DNA of 64,000 nt from Pontederia crassipes (lineage: Eukaryota; Streptophyta; Magnoliopsida; Commelinales; Pontederiaceae): positions 21,753,189-21,817,188 of the forward strand of contig CM060186.1 of NCBI GenBank assembly GCA_030549335.1, given 5' to 3'. Below are positions 1 through 12,330 of this stretch, one piece after another (positions within the stretch are counted from its first letter, which is position 1; every line of letters begins with the position of its first letter). The notes beneath the pieces were generated by a model. The model saw nothing but the letters and a program-made list of their open reading frames with translations, was not told the origin of the DNA and did no database searches. The position numbers were made by a program, and so were the translations under genes.

Positions 1-87
1 GGATATGTTGAAAAACTATCCTCATCTTTTCTGATTATCAGGTTAATTTAAATTTCGAGGACGAATTTTTTTTATTAGTATTGTAAT
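1..87 (+). pseudogene. 3' end of a chromovirus-type Ty3/gypsy pol
   Basis: The stretch around 52-70 (TTTCGAGGACGAATTTTT) resembles the final pol codons of Tekay/Del-type chromoviruses, which sit just before the polypurine tract and 3' LTR. The purine tract itself is poor here. Only the tail of the element is in the window, so the class call rests on a short motif and on the TGTAAC that follows. Confidence 0.4.
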
Positions 88-3000
88 TGTAACATTTTTT
101 AAAAAGGTGGAGTTTATTTTAAAAGTTAGAGGCTTTTTGGTCATTGTGCATGAAAGGACAGCAAGAAAAAAAATAAAGCGACGTGTGAAAAAAAGGGGTC
201 GATCGTCTTCTTTACCCCCGAGTGCTACAGTGCGCGTGAAACGTTCCAACCACCGCCCCTTTCGGCCACCGGTTCTCCATCGTCCGGTCACCATTTTTTG
301 TACGAGAGGTACCGATAGAAAGAGGACGATGAGACTTTAACATGGGTTAGACGATGATCGACCCACTGTGCGTGATGCAACGAGCTTAGAATGTGAGAGA
401 AGGGGAGAATTTGTCGGTGATGATTTTAGCTCCGATTCACGTTGATCTTTCTCTTGGTGAGTTGTACATGATTATAAGGTTGATTGAAATCATTTTGAGG
501 AGTTTTAAATGTGTTCTTGCTTCCAATCATGTAGGAGGCCGAGTTGGGTTTTTTCGGTGATATTTCCAGTGAGTCTGATGGAGAGCTCCGGCCAAGATCA
601 TCTCGACGTTCTGGTAGGTGCACACATGAAGTAGAAAAAGATCAGATTGTTGTCCGTATAAAAAAATTAACTATTAATCCCTTTTTAGGTTTGTGGGTTT
701 CGAACTCCGATCGTTGATGACTTTTTCGGCGACTCGTCCTCATAATGGGGTTGGTAAGTGAATGAAAATGTACATGTGATTGGATTTTAGTTATGTGAAA
801 AAATTTAATGTAATTTTATTTTGTTATTGATGGAGAAGGCGTTCGACCACCTTTCGATGTTTCAGCGGGTACAACTGTGGTTCTGAGAGCTGTGGCTACA
901 GTTGTTGTGGTATGAATGTCCGTATAGCCAAGAGTAATTAATTATAACGTAGTTAAGGTTCTAATTAGTAGTTTTTTAAATGTTGAATTAAATGTCGCTT
1001 ATAAGGATTATTAATCGGAGGACGATATTTCGTTGTTTGTTAGAGTATTCGATTAGGCTACTACTAGACGACGAGACCTTCATTTCCTTCTCGGTAATTT
1101 TTGTAGCCAATTCATAATAGAACTTGGTTATGATAAACATGTCAAATTATTGTGAAGAGTGAATTATCAATTAAACTTTTATAATATTAATTATTCAAGT
1201 AATGGATGTGATAGATTGTGTTTGTTTTTTATTAGATTTGGATGAGGAGATAATTTAGGACTCGACAAATCCAATGTGAGCGAACTTATCTTAATTGATA
1301 TGAATTATTTAACTCTTTGGAGTGATGACATTGTTCCATCCGATGTGGAATGGATTTTCGTGATAGTTTCTTTCATGCATATTCATATATTTGTGTGCTC
1401 CATATGTGTGTCATCATATGACTTGTGACATTTTATTATGAATTTTGGAAATCCATCGAAGTTTGTGAAATTGAAGTGAATATTTGATTTTTGAAAGGAA
1501 AGTTTATATGATGGTTTCCAATCCTAAACTTTATTTGAAAATTTCATTCATGCATCATGTGCATTACATGTAAAAACTCGCATAAGACGAAGTGTTTTCA
1601 CCGTGAAGGATTGACCAATTCTGAGTAGACCGATTGGGATTCGATTTGCTCTGTATCGATATAGTGACACGAGGAGCAAGTTTAATACCCTGTATCGATA
1701 TAGTGATATGAATGATGGAATAAGAATAATCATCCTGTGGAGATATAGTGACGCGAGGGATGGAGTGGAGAAAGGAAAAAAAATAAATTTTGTGTCGATA
1801 TAGTGACACGATGAGCGGTTCAACGTTTTGTGACAATATAGTGACACGATGGATGAAATTAGAATAACCACCCTATGGTGATATAGTGACACAAGGAGTG
1901 GGTGAAGAAGCACTTGATTGATGAGTTGTATGGATATTCGTGTTTGATGATGTTTTCCTAAGTTTTATAATGTTATTTTATTACCATGTATGTGCACTCA
2001 TGGCATACATTCGGTATGATTGTTATTTACATGAATTTTCTAGGAGAAATAAAAATGGTTTGGAATAAATTTTGAAAATAAAGAGGTTAATTTTTTCTTC
2101 GCTGTTTTAATATTTGAGATAATCATTTTACTCATTGAGCTTCTTAATGCTCACCCCTCTTGTTTATTTTTTTACAGGTAACGAATGAAAGCTTGCATAG
2201 CATAAAATAATGAATGTAAAAGGGTTAGAAAATGAGCATGTGTGAGAGGTGTGATCATTGAATAGCTAACTTTGTGTTGATTGAGTTTTTCTTATACGGA
2301 TTTATTATTTGATAAATGTTTTGCAAGATTTTAGAGATGTTGGATTATTATGTTGAGCGAAGGACGCTCACAGTATATGATTTACGAGCATCTAGCTCAT
2401 GATTTTAATTCGAGAGTGAATCTGGACATGTGTCCTATCCTTTAGCTATTTGTTAAATTATTAGTAATGTCCTTATAACTATCTATGATGATTAAAATTT
2501 TGAAATTAATTATTTATGATGAGCTATATATGAATTATTGTACATGGCGTATAGACGAATTTACACATACGTCATGTCAAAATTTTTCAAAATTTCTAGA
2601 GTTAATTTATTTTTAAAATATTAGTTTTGATTGAAGATTTGAATTTGCATTTAAATTTATTATTTTCACTTCTTGTGATGTCAAAAGAAGTAGTAGGACG
2701 CCACATGTGTACTTCATAAAATGTGCTCATTCGTAGGCCAATTAGAGTGAAAGATAGATAATGCCTACCTAGCCAATTATGATGATTGTGACATGATTAT
2801 TTTAATTAATTATAAGACATAAGACATGATATGATAAGTTACGTAACGAAGTCTAATGTGAACTTCAATTAATTGACTATATGATATTGAAAGGTAAAAA
2901 GATCATATCGTTATTAAGATCTCAAAAATCATAAAATGACTTATATTGTACATATGCGATCAAGAAAGCAAAGTATGTGATTAAAGATAAATGATTGTCT

Positions 3001-3300
3001 AACAATTACGTTGAGTATTTTTTTATTGATGTATTATGAAAGTTTACAATTGTTTTATCTGATGTGGCATGCAGAAGCATATACAAGTTCATTATATTAA
3101 TGAAGTGTTTTATTCATTTTGTTATTATAATTATCTATTTTCGTCATATAGAACATATGTTATACACTCTAGCATGCATTGACATAGCATATATATTAAT
3201 CAAGAGTAGGGGTTCTGATGATAACAACTATTTCATGATGGACGACTACATATGGCTAGGATGAACATAAGATTAACCTATTATAGTAAAGTGGCATTGG
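88..3300 (+). mobile_element. LTR-like DNA, probably Tekay-type gypsy
   Basis: The stretch begins TGTAAC, the usual start of Tekay-type LTRs, right after the pol tail. It contains GC-richer blocks, a minisatellite (1648-1910) and a stretch near 2150-2190 (CTCACCCCTC ... ACAGGTAACG) typical of these long LTRs. I could not find a matching second LTR or a clear CA end, so the right border is a guess. No gene is visible in this interval. Confidence 0.35.
1648..1910 (+). repeat. Degenerate minisatellite built on GATATAGTGACACGA
   Basis: Six copies of a core close to GATATAGTGACACGA recur at irregular spacing of roughly 35-70 bp, near 1656, 1694, 1740, 1796, 1835 and 1878. Linkers also repeat parts such as GGATGAAATTAGAATAA. 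Open frames across it on the minus strand are by-products of the repeat. Confidence 0.75.
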
Positions 3301-3532
3301 AAACAAAATATTCCTCTTGAGTTTCATACTATCATTCAGATTTTTGACATACCAAGTGATATTTTATTATTCTTGATTTTTATTTTTATTTTTATTTTTT
3401 AAAATTTATATAATCTTCTGTACTTTATATTGATATTGTGGTGAATTTTGGGTGAAATAGTGTAATATTCAAATTAATAAAGGTTAAACGTTTTTTGACA
3501 CCAAATATAAGTAGTAAGAAGTAGGTTGTATC

Positions 3533-3975
3533 TAGGGGTGGTCGGATGGATTTTTTCTTTAAGAAAATCATCCTATATATTTTGATTGGGTTTTTAAAAT
3601 TAAAAAAATCTTATTATTTTTTAGGGATTTTTTGGGCCCTATATTTTATACATTTTATATTTATAAAAATATTAATGATATAAAGAGATATTTTATTTTA
3701 TAAATTAACGACATTCATTAATAGTGCTATTTTATTAATTTCCTAGGAGAAACAATATGTTTAGTGAGTAATTTTTTATATACTGTAAATATTTAAAATA
3801 TAATATTAATATATATATTTTATAAATTTTTAATTATGTAGGTCTCCATGGACTCTTTGGATGATTTATTTAATTTTAAAAATCACCTAAGTTTTTTCGA
3901 ATGAAAAAAATACTTAAAATGTTGTGTCGGATAGGAAATGTTTTTAATATTTTTGATTTTTTGGTTACACCCTTA
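3533..3975. mobile_element. hAT (Ac/Ds-like) MITE, 443 bp
   Basis: The element is flanked by a perfect 8-bp target duplication GTTGTATC (3525-3532 and 3976-3983). The left end is TAGGGGTGGTCGG and the right end, inverted, is TAAGGGTGTAACC. An 8-bp duplication and a TAGGG-type terminus are hallmarks of the hAT superfamily. The inside is AT-rich and non-coding. Confidence 0.85.
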
Positions 3976-3983
3976 GTTGTATC

Positions 3984-4316
3984 TCCATTAAATTTTTTAC
4001 GTAATTATTTTATTTTATTTATTTTCTGATTTTAATTTGTATTGTACGATGAGATGGAAAATTTATTATCAATTATTTTAATGTGATCGAAAAAAATCCT
4101 ATTTATTATGTTTTTTTTATTTCGAAATTTCGTTTCTGGTACGCGATGACTATTTATTTACATTTTCACCGCTGCGATAAGGGCACCGAACTCCTGTTTT
4201 GGTTCGTTAACCCTCCCCAAAGCCATCGTTTTGCCTTCCTCAAGCCTGCCGGCAAACCAGAAGTTTACCCGCCCCAATTCTCCTTTTCCTCCACGATTTG
4301 ATCCCTGCTTCTGTTC
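3984..4316 (+). promoter_or_regulatory. Promoter and 5' leader of the FYVE-SYLF gene
   Basis: The sequence changes from AT-rich DNA to a C- and CT-rich stretch at about 4165-4316, which is typical of a plant 5' UTR and is followed directly by the predicted start codon. I see no convincing TATA box at a fixed distance. The upstream edge abuts a hAT MITE that ends at 3975, so the MITE lies about 340 bp from the start codon. Extent is inferred. Confidence 0.45.
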
Positions 4317-7300
4317 ATGAGGAGTTCTTGCGACGCAGGAGAAGGCGGAAACGGCGTTCCCGATCGGCGGAGGATTGACATGGCGACTGTGGGGTGTAAT
4401 GACGTCAAACCGGCTGTCGAAGACCGCAAGCCCGAGGCCTCTGAGTTCTCCGTGTTCGACTCGGCAGAGGCGGCGTTGATGGGTTTTAGGGATTCTGACG
4501 TCGCCCCGGTTGGAGAGGTGGAGAGGCCCCTTTCCTATCCAAAGGTTCCTCCTCCGTCCCGTATTTTTCGAGTTTGAATGTAGTGGGATGTTATGTTTCT
4601 CGGAATCAATCAAAATAGGGTCTTTCCTGCATTTTTTTTGCCTTTTTCCAGTCACGTGGCTGAGGATTTTTGTGGGCATTGATTGCATGCTTTGTTCGTA
4701 TGGCACTTGGAGAGGTCGAGATTTTGGCGGGAATTATGTGCACCCTTTTGTTAAAAAAAAGTTGCATCTTTTTAACAATCTGTACTGTTTTAAGACGCTA
4801 TTCCCTGTAGTAATTGTTTATGGTAATTTGTGTTTGTCATTTAATAGCCAGTAAAGAGGTCGTCATTATGGGGGACCGGGGATGTTATACATAAATGACC
4901 TAACAATTATCATTCGATAGCCTCCTAAATAAAAAAGGGTTTTTTTTTGCCTAATAACAGAATGATTTCTCGCAACTTTTAACCCTTTGATTTACTACAT
5001 GTATGTGTAGAGTTATTTTCCTGCAAATTGTTGATCGTTTAATTCGTAATTGTAAGTTAGCACGATGCAATATTTCTCTCCAGTTTAAATTATGTATGTT
5101 ACAGTACCACGGAAATGGCTGTGCATTTTATTTTGGTGGTTTAAATTATTATGTATTTTAGCACCCAAGGAAAAGCTTAACACTTCTGCATCTTGTGTTC
5201 CTTCTAATGTCCATATAAGCAATTTTATCCTTGCTGCATCAAACTCTGTTTTAACATAAGGGGGCTAAGGGCCTCTGAAGTTTCACGAGATGCATGCATG
5301 ACAGTTCTTGTCATGCTGTTAAATGGCTTCACGATAACACTTGGAGGTTAATTCCTTTCCTGTCTTGCTGTTAAATAGCTTCAGGGTAACACTTGGAGGT
5401 TATTTCCTTTAGGCATACATTTCTATATTAGTTTATTGATAGCATCTGTAAAGGAGTTTGTTTCCTTTCTTGCAATCTAATTACAACAATTCGTAATTTG
5501 AAACTAGGTATTGGATATAATGGAAGACAGGAATGAGAGCAACTTCTCGTCAAAAACAGACAAAATCTGCATTGTAGAAAAGAGTTCTGATTGCAGTATT
5601 TGCGAAGTTCAAGATTCTCCAGGCAAAGAGAAGCCTGGCAAATATTTCTACTATGATTGTCCACTTTATGAAGAAACTGGGTTTTGGATACCTGTTTCTG
5701 TTCCTCCCACGACGACAACTAACTTTGATGACTGGGACAGGGGTTTCGGCTTGAGTGGTGGATACTTCCCCGAAGAGGAATTCAGTTGGCACCAACTTTC
5801 TGGAGAAGATAAAGAGATAACCATGTGGGATGTGGTTTCTGAGATGTTTCTTGTGGCCCAAAGCAAGGTGGCTGCCCTAACTTCTGGTGATTTACAGAAT
5901 TATAAGATGTCATGGCGCTCAACTAATATGTTACGAGAATCTTGGAAAGAGATGGCAAATACACTACGAGATACTAATGTCATGAATAACAAGGAAATTC
6001 TTGAAACAGAGCCGCCAAAGTGGTTGGCTGACAGTGCTGCATCTGTTTGCATACTCTGTAATGTGCGTTTTCATCCTATCATGTGTCCCAGGCATCATTG
6101 TCGCTTCTGTGGTGGCATATATTGCAATACTTGTTCCAAGGGAAGGAGCTTACTCCCTCCAAAATTTAGAACTGTGGATCCCCAACGTGTTTGTGATATC
6201 TGCTGTGCTCGCTTGGAGCCTGTTCAGCCATATTTAATAGATGAAGTTAGTCGTGCCTCACAACTTCCAACCCATGATTTGACAGACCTAAGCACTTTGC
6301 GATCATGGTTGAACTTCCCATGGGGAAGGACAATGGAATATGAGATTTACAAGGCTGCAAATACACTTCGTGGATATAATAAGGTAAATTGAATTTCTGT
6401 CCATGTCAATTATTGTCGTAGAATATTCTACTATTTTTACATTGAAATGTAATGATCCGATTTCTTAGTATGACTTACATGCCTTGTTGGATCTGTTCAA
6501 GTTTAAACAAATTGTTATCTTCTCATTAGTTCCACTCACCCATCTCCTTTCTGTCAACTGCTTCACATGACAGCACTATGTAAACTTTATTATCTCCCTA
6601 CCATTTCAAATTTTAGAATGTAGCATCATGATGCTTATTTTTCTTTAGATCGTATGATTTCTCGAAGTTAATTTTAACTTCTTTTTTCCTTGTTTTGTGA
6701 AGTATTTTGAGGATTTGAAATGAGATATATGTAGAATTTGAGTTGGCCCATTGGTATGCCAAAGCTATTGGATAATATATCATTCCCTAGCTTCTTAAAG
6801 GATTCACATGCATTCACATGTTGTCAAACTCATTTATTCTGAAAATGCCATCTATCTGGAAAGTCCTTTTAGTTCTCTGACTGTAATGTTTCCTATTCTC
6901 TCATTGTGTTTGGATGAAACATGTGATTTGAAGAATAGGAATAAGGCAGAAGGCAACTTTTGTCCCCTTCGAAAATAATAAGAGGATGTGGTACTCGAAT
7001 TTAGTGATTGATGAAATAAGAATAATGAAAAGATTGAGGTAATTCTTTGTCAAATATGGTACTCGAATTTAGTGTTTGATGAAATAAGAATATTGAAAAG
7101 ATTGAGGTAATTCTTTATCAATGACAATTTGTATCTTGTTTTCTTCTCTTAATTGAAAATAATTGAACTGAACAAAAAAATAATGTTACTCAAATCAAGA
7201 TTGAAATTTAATATAATTTTTTTGATTTAATATAATTGTAGCTCAACAATCGCATAATACATAAGTAATATTAAAAGAGAATCTTATAAAGAATGCTAAA

Positions 7301-8994
7301 AATTACCTTATGTAATTTTTGTGTACTATATTCATATTTGTATTATTTTTTAGGACACTAATCACCGTGTAATTGTAAGCAACATAACTATTTCTTTTCA
7401 TAAATCCAACTATAATCACAACAACAAATTGGAATAAGAAATGGTGGAACCCTCAACTTTGCCATTGTTAAGAACCAGCCAGCTGGTTTGCTCACAGCCT
7501 GAGTTAAAGGAACTTGATGTGATGTTGGTTTGCTCCCCTTTCAGTTTTTGCAGAAGGCTGAGTTTGCTTACTATTATTCAGGTGGGTTCATTGAGACCGG
7601 AGAAACTAATCCCCGATTCCATTCTGAAGCAAGCAAGGGGCCTTGCATTCCTCACTGTTGTAAAGGTAGGAATGATGGTGACTTACAATGTTGGAACAGG
7701 GCTGGTGGTTGCTCGTCGAGAAGATGGTTCCTGGTCTCCACCCTCTGCCATCTCTTCTTTTGGCGTTGGATGGGGTGCCCAGGTAAATAGGTTTTGTGTA
7801 TGTGTGTATTTTCATTGTGGAATTCTTATTAGTTGCAAGAATTTTGTTGACATATTATTGTGCAGGCTGGAGGTGAACTAACTGACTATATTATTGTGTT
7901 GCCGAACAAAGATGCTATCAAGACCTTTGGTGGCAATGCGCATTTGTCACTTGGTGCAGGATTAAGTGCAGCTATTGGCATTATGGGCCGGGCTGCTGAG
8001 GCTGACCTGCGTGCAGGTGATGGTGGTTGTGCTGCTTGTTACACGTACAGTTGCAGTAAAGGTACATATGCACTGTATTTACTAAACAACTTATGGCAAT
8101 TTCTTCATAAATGCTTATAACAAAACAATGTCATTCTCCACTTTACAGTTGATGGTAACCTTCTCGTGCATTGATTATATATAGGTGGTTCTCAACCACA
8201 TTGCTGGTAGTGCCTTAGGATGTAACTGAAATGTATTAGCCATCCTGGATTTGTAAATGGTTAGGATATTTGATTTTATTTTAAGAATCTAGATTTTTTT
8301 TCTATCAGGATATTTCACCTATTAACCAGTATTTGCTTATTGTCTTTACATTATAACAATTGTTATGATGAATGCATTGGACATCTCCATTTATCATATA
8401 TCTAAGGTATATTCTTTACTGAAGTAATTTTATCATTTCATTGCCACGGCGAATTATGCCTGTCACTTTTTTCTTGACGGAAAAAGTTATCAATTTTTAA
8501 TTTGATATATTTTAGTTTCCATCATTGCATCCCTTTGAATGGTGCTATATATGTTGTTAATTCCTATCTTCATTTCTTTTGATTCCTATATCACAGGAGC
8601 ATTTTATCATATATCTAAGGTATATTCTTTACTGAAGTAATTTTATCATTTCATTGCCACGGCGAATTATGCCTGTCACTTTTTTCTTGACGGAAAAAGT
8701 TATCAATTTTTAATTTGATATATTTTAGTTTCCATCCTTGCATCCCTTTGAATGGTGCTATATATGTTGTTAATTCCTATCTTCATTTCTTTTGATTCTT
8801 ATATCACAGGAGCATTTGTTGGTTGTTCGCTCAATGGTAATATGGTGGCAACTCGAGTCTCAGAAAATTTTCATTTTTATGGTGCTCATGTCAAAGCATT
8901 GGATATACTTCTGGGCTCAATGCCAAGGCCAGCTGCGGCAGCCAAACTCTACTGTGCTCTATCTGATCTTTACCAAAAGTTAGAAATCCAGTAA
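4317..8994 (+). CDS. FYVE zinc finger + SYLF (DUF500) domain protein, five exons
   Basis: Predicted exons are 4317-4544, 5508-6383, 7582-7782, 7866-8061 and 8810-8994, with the stop TAA at 8992. All junctions are GT-AG and the spliced frame is open for about 561 residues. A FYVE finger lies at about 244-312. It has WLAD at 248-251, the PI3P-pocket motif RHHCR at 271-275, and eight zinc cysteines (257, 260, 274, 277, 282, 285, 305, 308). The SYLF/Ysc84 domain runs from about 369 to the C-terminus and includes ARREDGSWSPPSA and the CYTYSCSKGAFVGCS stretch across the exon 4/5 junction. FYVE domains bind phosphatidylinositol 3-phosphate on endosomes, and SYLF domains bind membranes or actin; a role in vesicle trafficking is inferred. 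Residues 1-243 show no domain I recognise. An in-frame ATG at 4380 (before GCG) has a better start context and may be the true start. Exon 1 is the least certain exon. Confidence 0.9.
6989..7124 (+). repeat. 68-bp tandem duplication in intron 2
   Basis: Two direct copies, 6989-7056 and 7057-7124, start with TGGTACTCGAATTTAGTG and differ at only a few bases. They lie inside intron 2 (6384-7581) of the FYVE-SYLF gene, away from splice sites. Confidence 0.85.
8391..8816 (+). repeat. 213-bp tandem duplication in intron 4, copying the 3' splice site
   Basis: Copies at about 8391-8603 and 8604-8816 differ at only about two positions (near 8524/8737 and 8585/8798). The unit spans the pyrimidine-rich tract, the CACAG acceptor and the first bases of exon 5. 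The gene therefore has two near-identical acceptors, at 8596/8597 and 8809/8810. Only the second continues into the conserved SYLF frame. The first reads into the repeat and meets an in-frame TAA about 14 codons later. Confidence 0.9.
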
Positions 8995-9302
8995 ATCATA
9001 CTGTTGGATCCACACCTGTTGTCGGAATGAATTTTGTCAAGGAAAAGATGATTTCCTTCTAGTTCTGATGGCTGGTGCTGATTTCCGGCTACTCAAAATC
9101 CTATTCTTTAGTTTTCTTTTTCTTTTTTTCTAATTACAGAGGGAGGCTCAATATTAACTACAAGTGGTTACTTGGCTTTATGTTCATAAATTAGACCATA
9201 AATTAGACTCGGACTATATAAATTAGTTGATTAAAATGACACTAGAAGTTTTGACGCTTTCGGGATCCATTATTAATTATATAAGTATTTCTTTTAATGT
9301 GA

Positions 9303-9308
9303 AATAAA
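9303..9308 (+). terminator. Candidate polyadenylation signal of the FYVE-SYLF gene
   Basis: AATAAA lies about 310 nt after the stop codon at 8994, within AT-rich DNA. It is the first canonical hexamer I see downstream. Plant poly(A) signals are loose, so the real site may be earlier. Confidence 0.35.
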
Positions 9309-11283
9309 GATTAGCTGTGTAAGCAATTCTGACATGTGAATCGAGTTTATAACAAAAGTTACTAGTAATTGTAAATATCTTTAGATGATAGAAAACTGAT
9401 TTACATAAATGTTTTTTCTAATAATATTCTAATGATATATACTTATACTACACCTCTTGACAAACAAGGTATTACAGCCGTGCACAAGTTTTTAACGTAG
9501 GCATAATTATTGTTGTTGAGTTAAGCACACACCTTTTTCAAGAACTGCATGTATATATATATATATATATTATATATATATATATGTATGTATCGAAAAA
9601 TAAATTAATAAAGGGATACAAAGTGGGCCGGCTCCAAAGATTGGGAAGTCTAAATCGTTAGAATTTTTTTGGTGAGGCCTTTCATTGGGTGAGGCCTCAA
9701 GCAATTGTGCTTTGGTGGCTTTATCCTTGAGCCGCCCCGGTGACCGTCATTCAATCAAACTAGAGACATGTCCACAATATTACACGTGCATGTACATGTC
9801 GACAATATTACTCTGTTTTCTTATATGACGTTGAGATCTCACCAAAAAGTGTTGAAACGCTAGCCGAAACATTCAGAGGGAGCAAATCCAACATTGGAGA
9901 GATCAAGTAGCCCATCTCAGTACTCGTTCATTTGCTATCACTGCCGACATGAGCCTCAACTAGTTTCTTAGTACTGCTTCACACCAATTCATTTGCTATC
10001 ATTTGCCCATCTCAGCACTGCTTCACACTTTTGTTTACCAAAATGTGCTTGAAGACATTCAAGAGATGCTTCCTAAATTTAGTAGAGAGAAATTAAGATT
10101 GCTTTAATAAAAAAATATTATACAATACTCCAAACTTGTGACCTCATTAATGAGCCAAATCTTAGGTGTAGTTACATTTCACTTTGACATTAAGATTAAG
10201 ATATCAATGCCACTACGGAAGACTTGGAGTTGATTTCATATCATCTATAACATCATAGTAGTAGTTCATTGCTCGGTATATACTCTAATATAATTTCCCA
10301 AGAGAGGGTTCAATATTAATTACACAACTAAGTTTGCTTACTTTATCACAAATCAACACATTGAGCATCTTCTCCTACTTCTTGAGAGCCTTGAGGTTTT
10401 TGCACCTAATGATTCTTGGCCAAATTCATGGACATAGATTGCAGGTTACTTCTCGATCAAGGTAGTGTATCAACTACTCGACCAAGACATAACATGATAG
10501 ACTTGAGAAATGGCACTTACATGTGTATTATGTGAAGATTGCAGTAAAAAAACTTTGATCACTTGTTTTTCGCATACCTCAATGGCAAAAACAATGTGGA
10601 TGAAGGCTTGGATGGTTAATACATATTTAAGTGTAGAAATTTTGAAGACATTTAGGAGTGGAGGACTACACCAACAAAACATCATGTTATGTATCCAACC
10701 AACGTGCAACATCTATAATATATCAATGATCACTTTGGTCACACAAAAATTGGGCCATATTCAGAGGGGGATAATGTTATTCGATGAACATGATATTAAT
10801 GGCACATCACATGTAGTGAATGAATTTTATTCAAACTGTGTAATCAACTCTTGAACTTGTACATATTAGTCCACAACAATAAAGTTGAATGATTACAAAC
10901 ATGATAATCATACTTTACACTTAAAAAAAAGAACTAAGTTTGCTTAGAAATTTGTAACTTTAGACCCATAAGGGCTTGATATAAGAGCTCCATTACATAA
11001 CAGATGAGACATATGAAAAATGATTTTTAAAAGATCCATCATCCACTACATGTAACCTTTCATCATGAAACTGCACAAAATGATATACATGGACTATTCT
11101 CCCAAATAAAATATTTAGATGCCTATACATGTTGTGACTACATAACATAAAATATGTAATAACACTATGGTATAAAATAATAGATCATGCTTGCTATGGG
11201 CTATCTAATACATTTTATATGACATGTTACACAACCATTCATGGCAATATAAAAATAGGCATCATATATTCGCAATCAATGTT

Positions 11284-11880
11284 GTTAAGTTCGAGAGTTT
11301 AGGTAAATTTATTTTTTATTCGTTGAACTCGTATCGTAAAATTAACTAATAAATTTGTAGGGTCCATGTAGAAAATAATTTTAATTATTTAAGTAACTTT
11401 TATGAACTTACAAACAATATATATGATTGATAAATAAGAAATAACTAATATATTTTACTAATATAAAATAAATATGAAAGTAAATAAAACAATTACTAAC
11501 ACTTACAACTAATAAATACTAGCATATTATGAATTATTACATTTATTAAGTTAAATAAATTTATAAAAAATAAGTAAAATGATTACACTAAAATTTCTAA
11601 TCATGATACTAATTTCATTGTAAATCACGAATACCTTAATCCAATAAAATATTTTAGATTTTTTGATTTTTTGATTGTACAAATAAATAATTGTATGTAC
11701 ATATAGAATCGTATAAACTTGTGTAGAATCGTATGGACTTTGTGAGGTTTTATAAGATTCTACGAAATTTTTTAAATTAGTTTTTAAGTAAAATTTTAAG
11801 AGTTTATGCTGATTTGATTCATTTTACTTACCTAAACTCTTAAACTCATGACTCGAGAATTTAACATCGTCGTTTGCAAT
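11284..11880. mobile_element. Possible foldback/MITE
   Basis: The ends share an inverted motif: GAGAGTTTAGGTAAA near 11293 and its inverse near 11830 (TTACCTAAACTCTTAAACTC). The outermost bases also pair loosely (AATGTTGTTAAG with TTAACATCG). No clean target duplication was found. The interior is very AT-rich and non-coding. Confidence 0.35.
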
Positions 11881-12129
11881 AGCTTCAAGGGATACTATCA
11901 ATTTATCTTTATTAATTTTATCGTTCTTATGTATGAGTCATCACTGCTTTCTTTCTTTAGTTTCTTGATTACATGTCTCATTTGAAACTACTTCACCACT
12001 TTATTCACCTTTCATTTCGACAGTAATAAATTTTATCTTGTTCATTGAGAAGATCGTTGATTCCTTGGTCATGGCTAACTAGGCTAAATGATTGATTATT
12101 CACTCTTATTGAAAACTAATAAACCATGG

Positions 12130-12330
12130 GTGTAGACTTCGTTTTCATGAGACTCGGGCATCAACGTTGATGTAAATTTTGTCTTATGGAGACCCACACA
12201 CTATATTTAGTGCACATTTAGTTTTCTTGAGTTGCATAAACTTTCAATATTGTAAACTTTGTTTCTTTGAGACACGTACTAATACTAATGTAGACTTCTC
12301 TTCTTCAATGATTACAATAAGACACCTTTA
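12130..12330 (+). repeat. Degenerate ~40-50 bp tandem repeat
   Basis: About four or five units share a core like TGTAGACTTTGTTTTCTTGAGAC followed by a variable tail. Units start near 12130, 12170, 12210, 12250 and 12290. Divergence is high, so the array is old. Confidence 0.45.

Noticed and set aside
1548..1913. 121-codon minus-strand frame with repeated SLYRYR-like residues
   Set aside because: It is the translation of the GATATAGTGACACGA minisatellite.
7554..7581. Alternative 3' splice site at 7553 (TTTTTGCAG) in the FYVE-SYLF gene
   Set aside because: It would add 28 nt and shift the frame. The acceptor at 7581 joins the conserved GYNK and VGSLRPEK blocks in frame, so it is the better choice.
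9625..9740. Short element bounded by GGGCCGGCTC and GAGCCGCCCC
   Set aside because: The ends resemble a hAT-type MITE, but no target duplication or matching arms could be found, so it is mentioned only as a possibility within the intergenic entry.
10510..10854. 114-codon open frame
   Set aside because: No recognisable domain, AT-driven composition, and a comparable open frame on the opposite strand.
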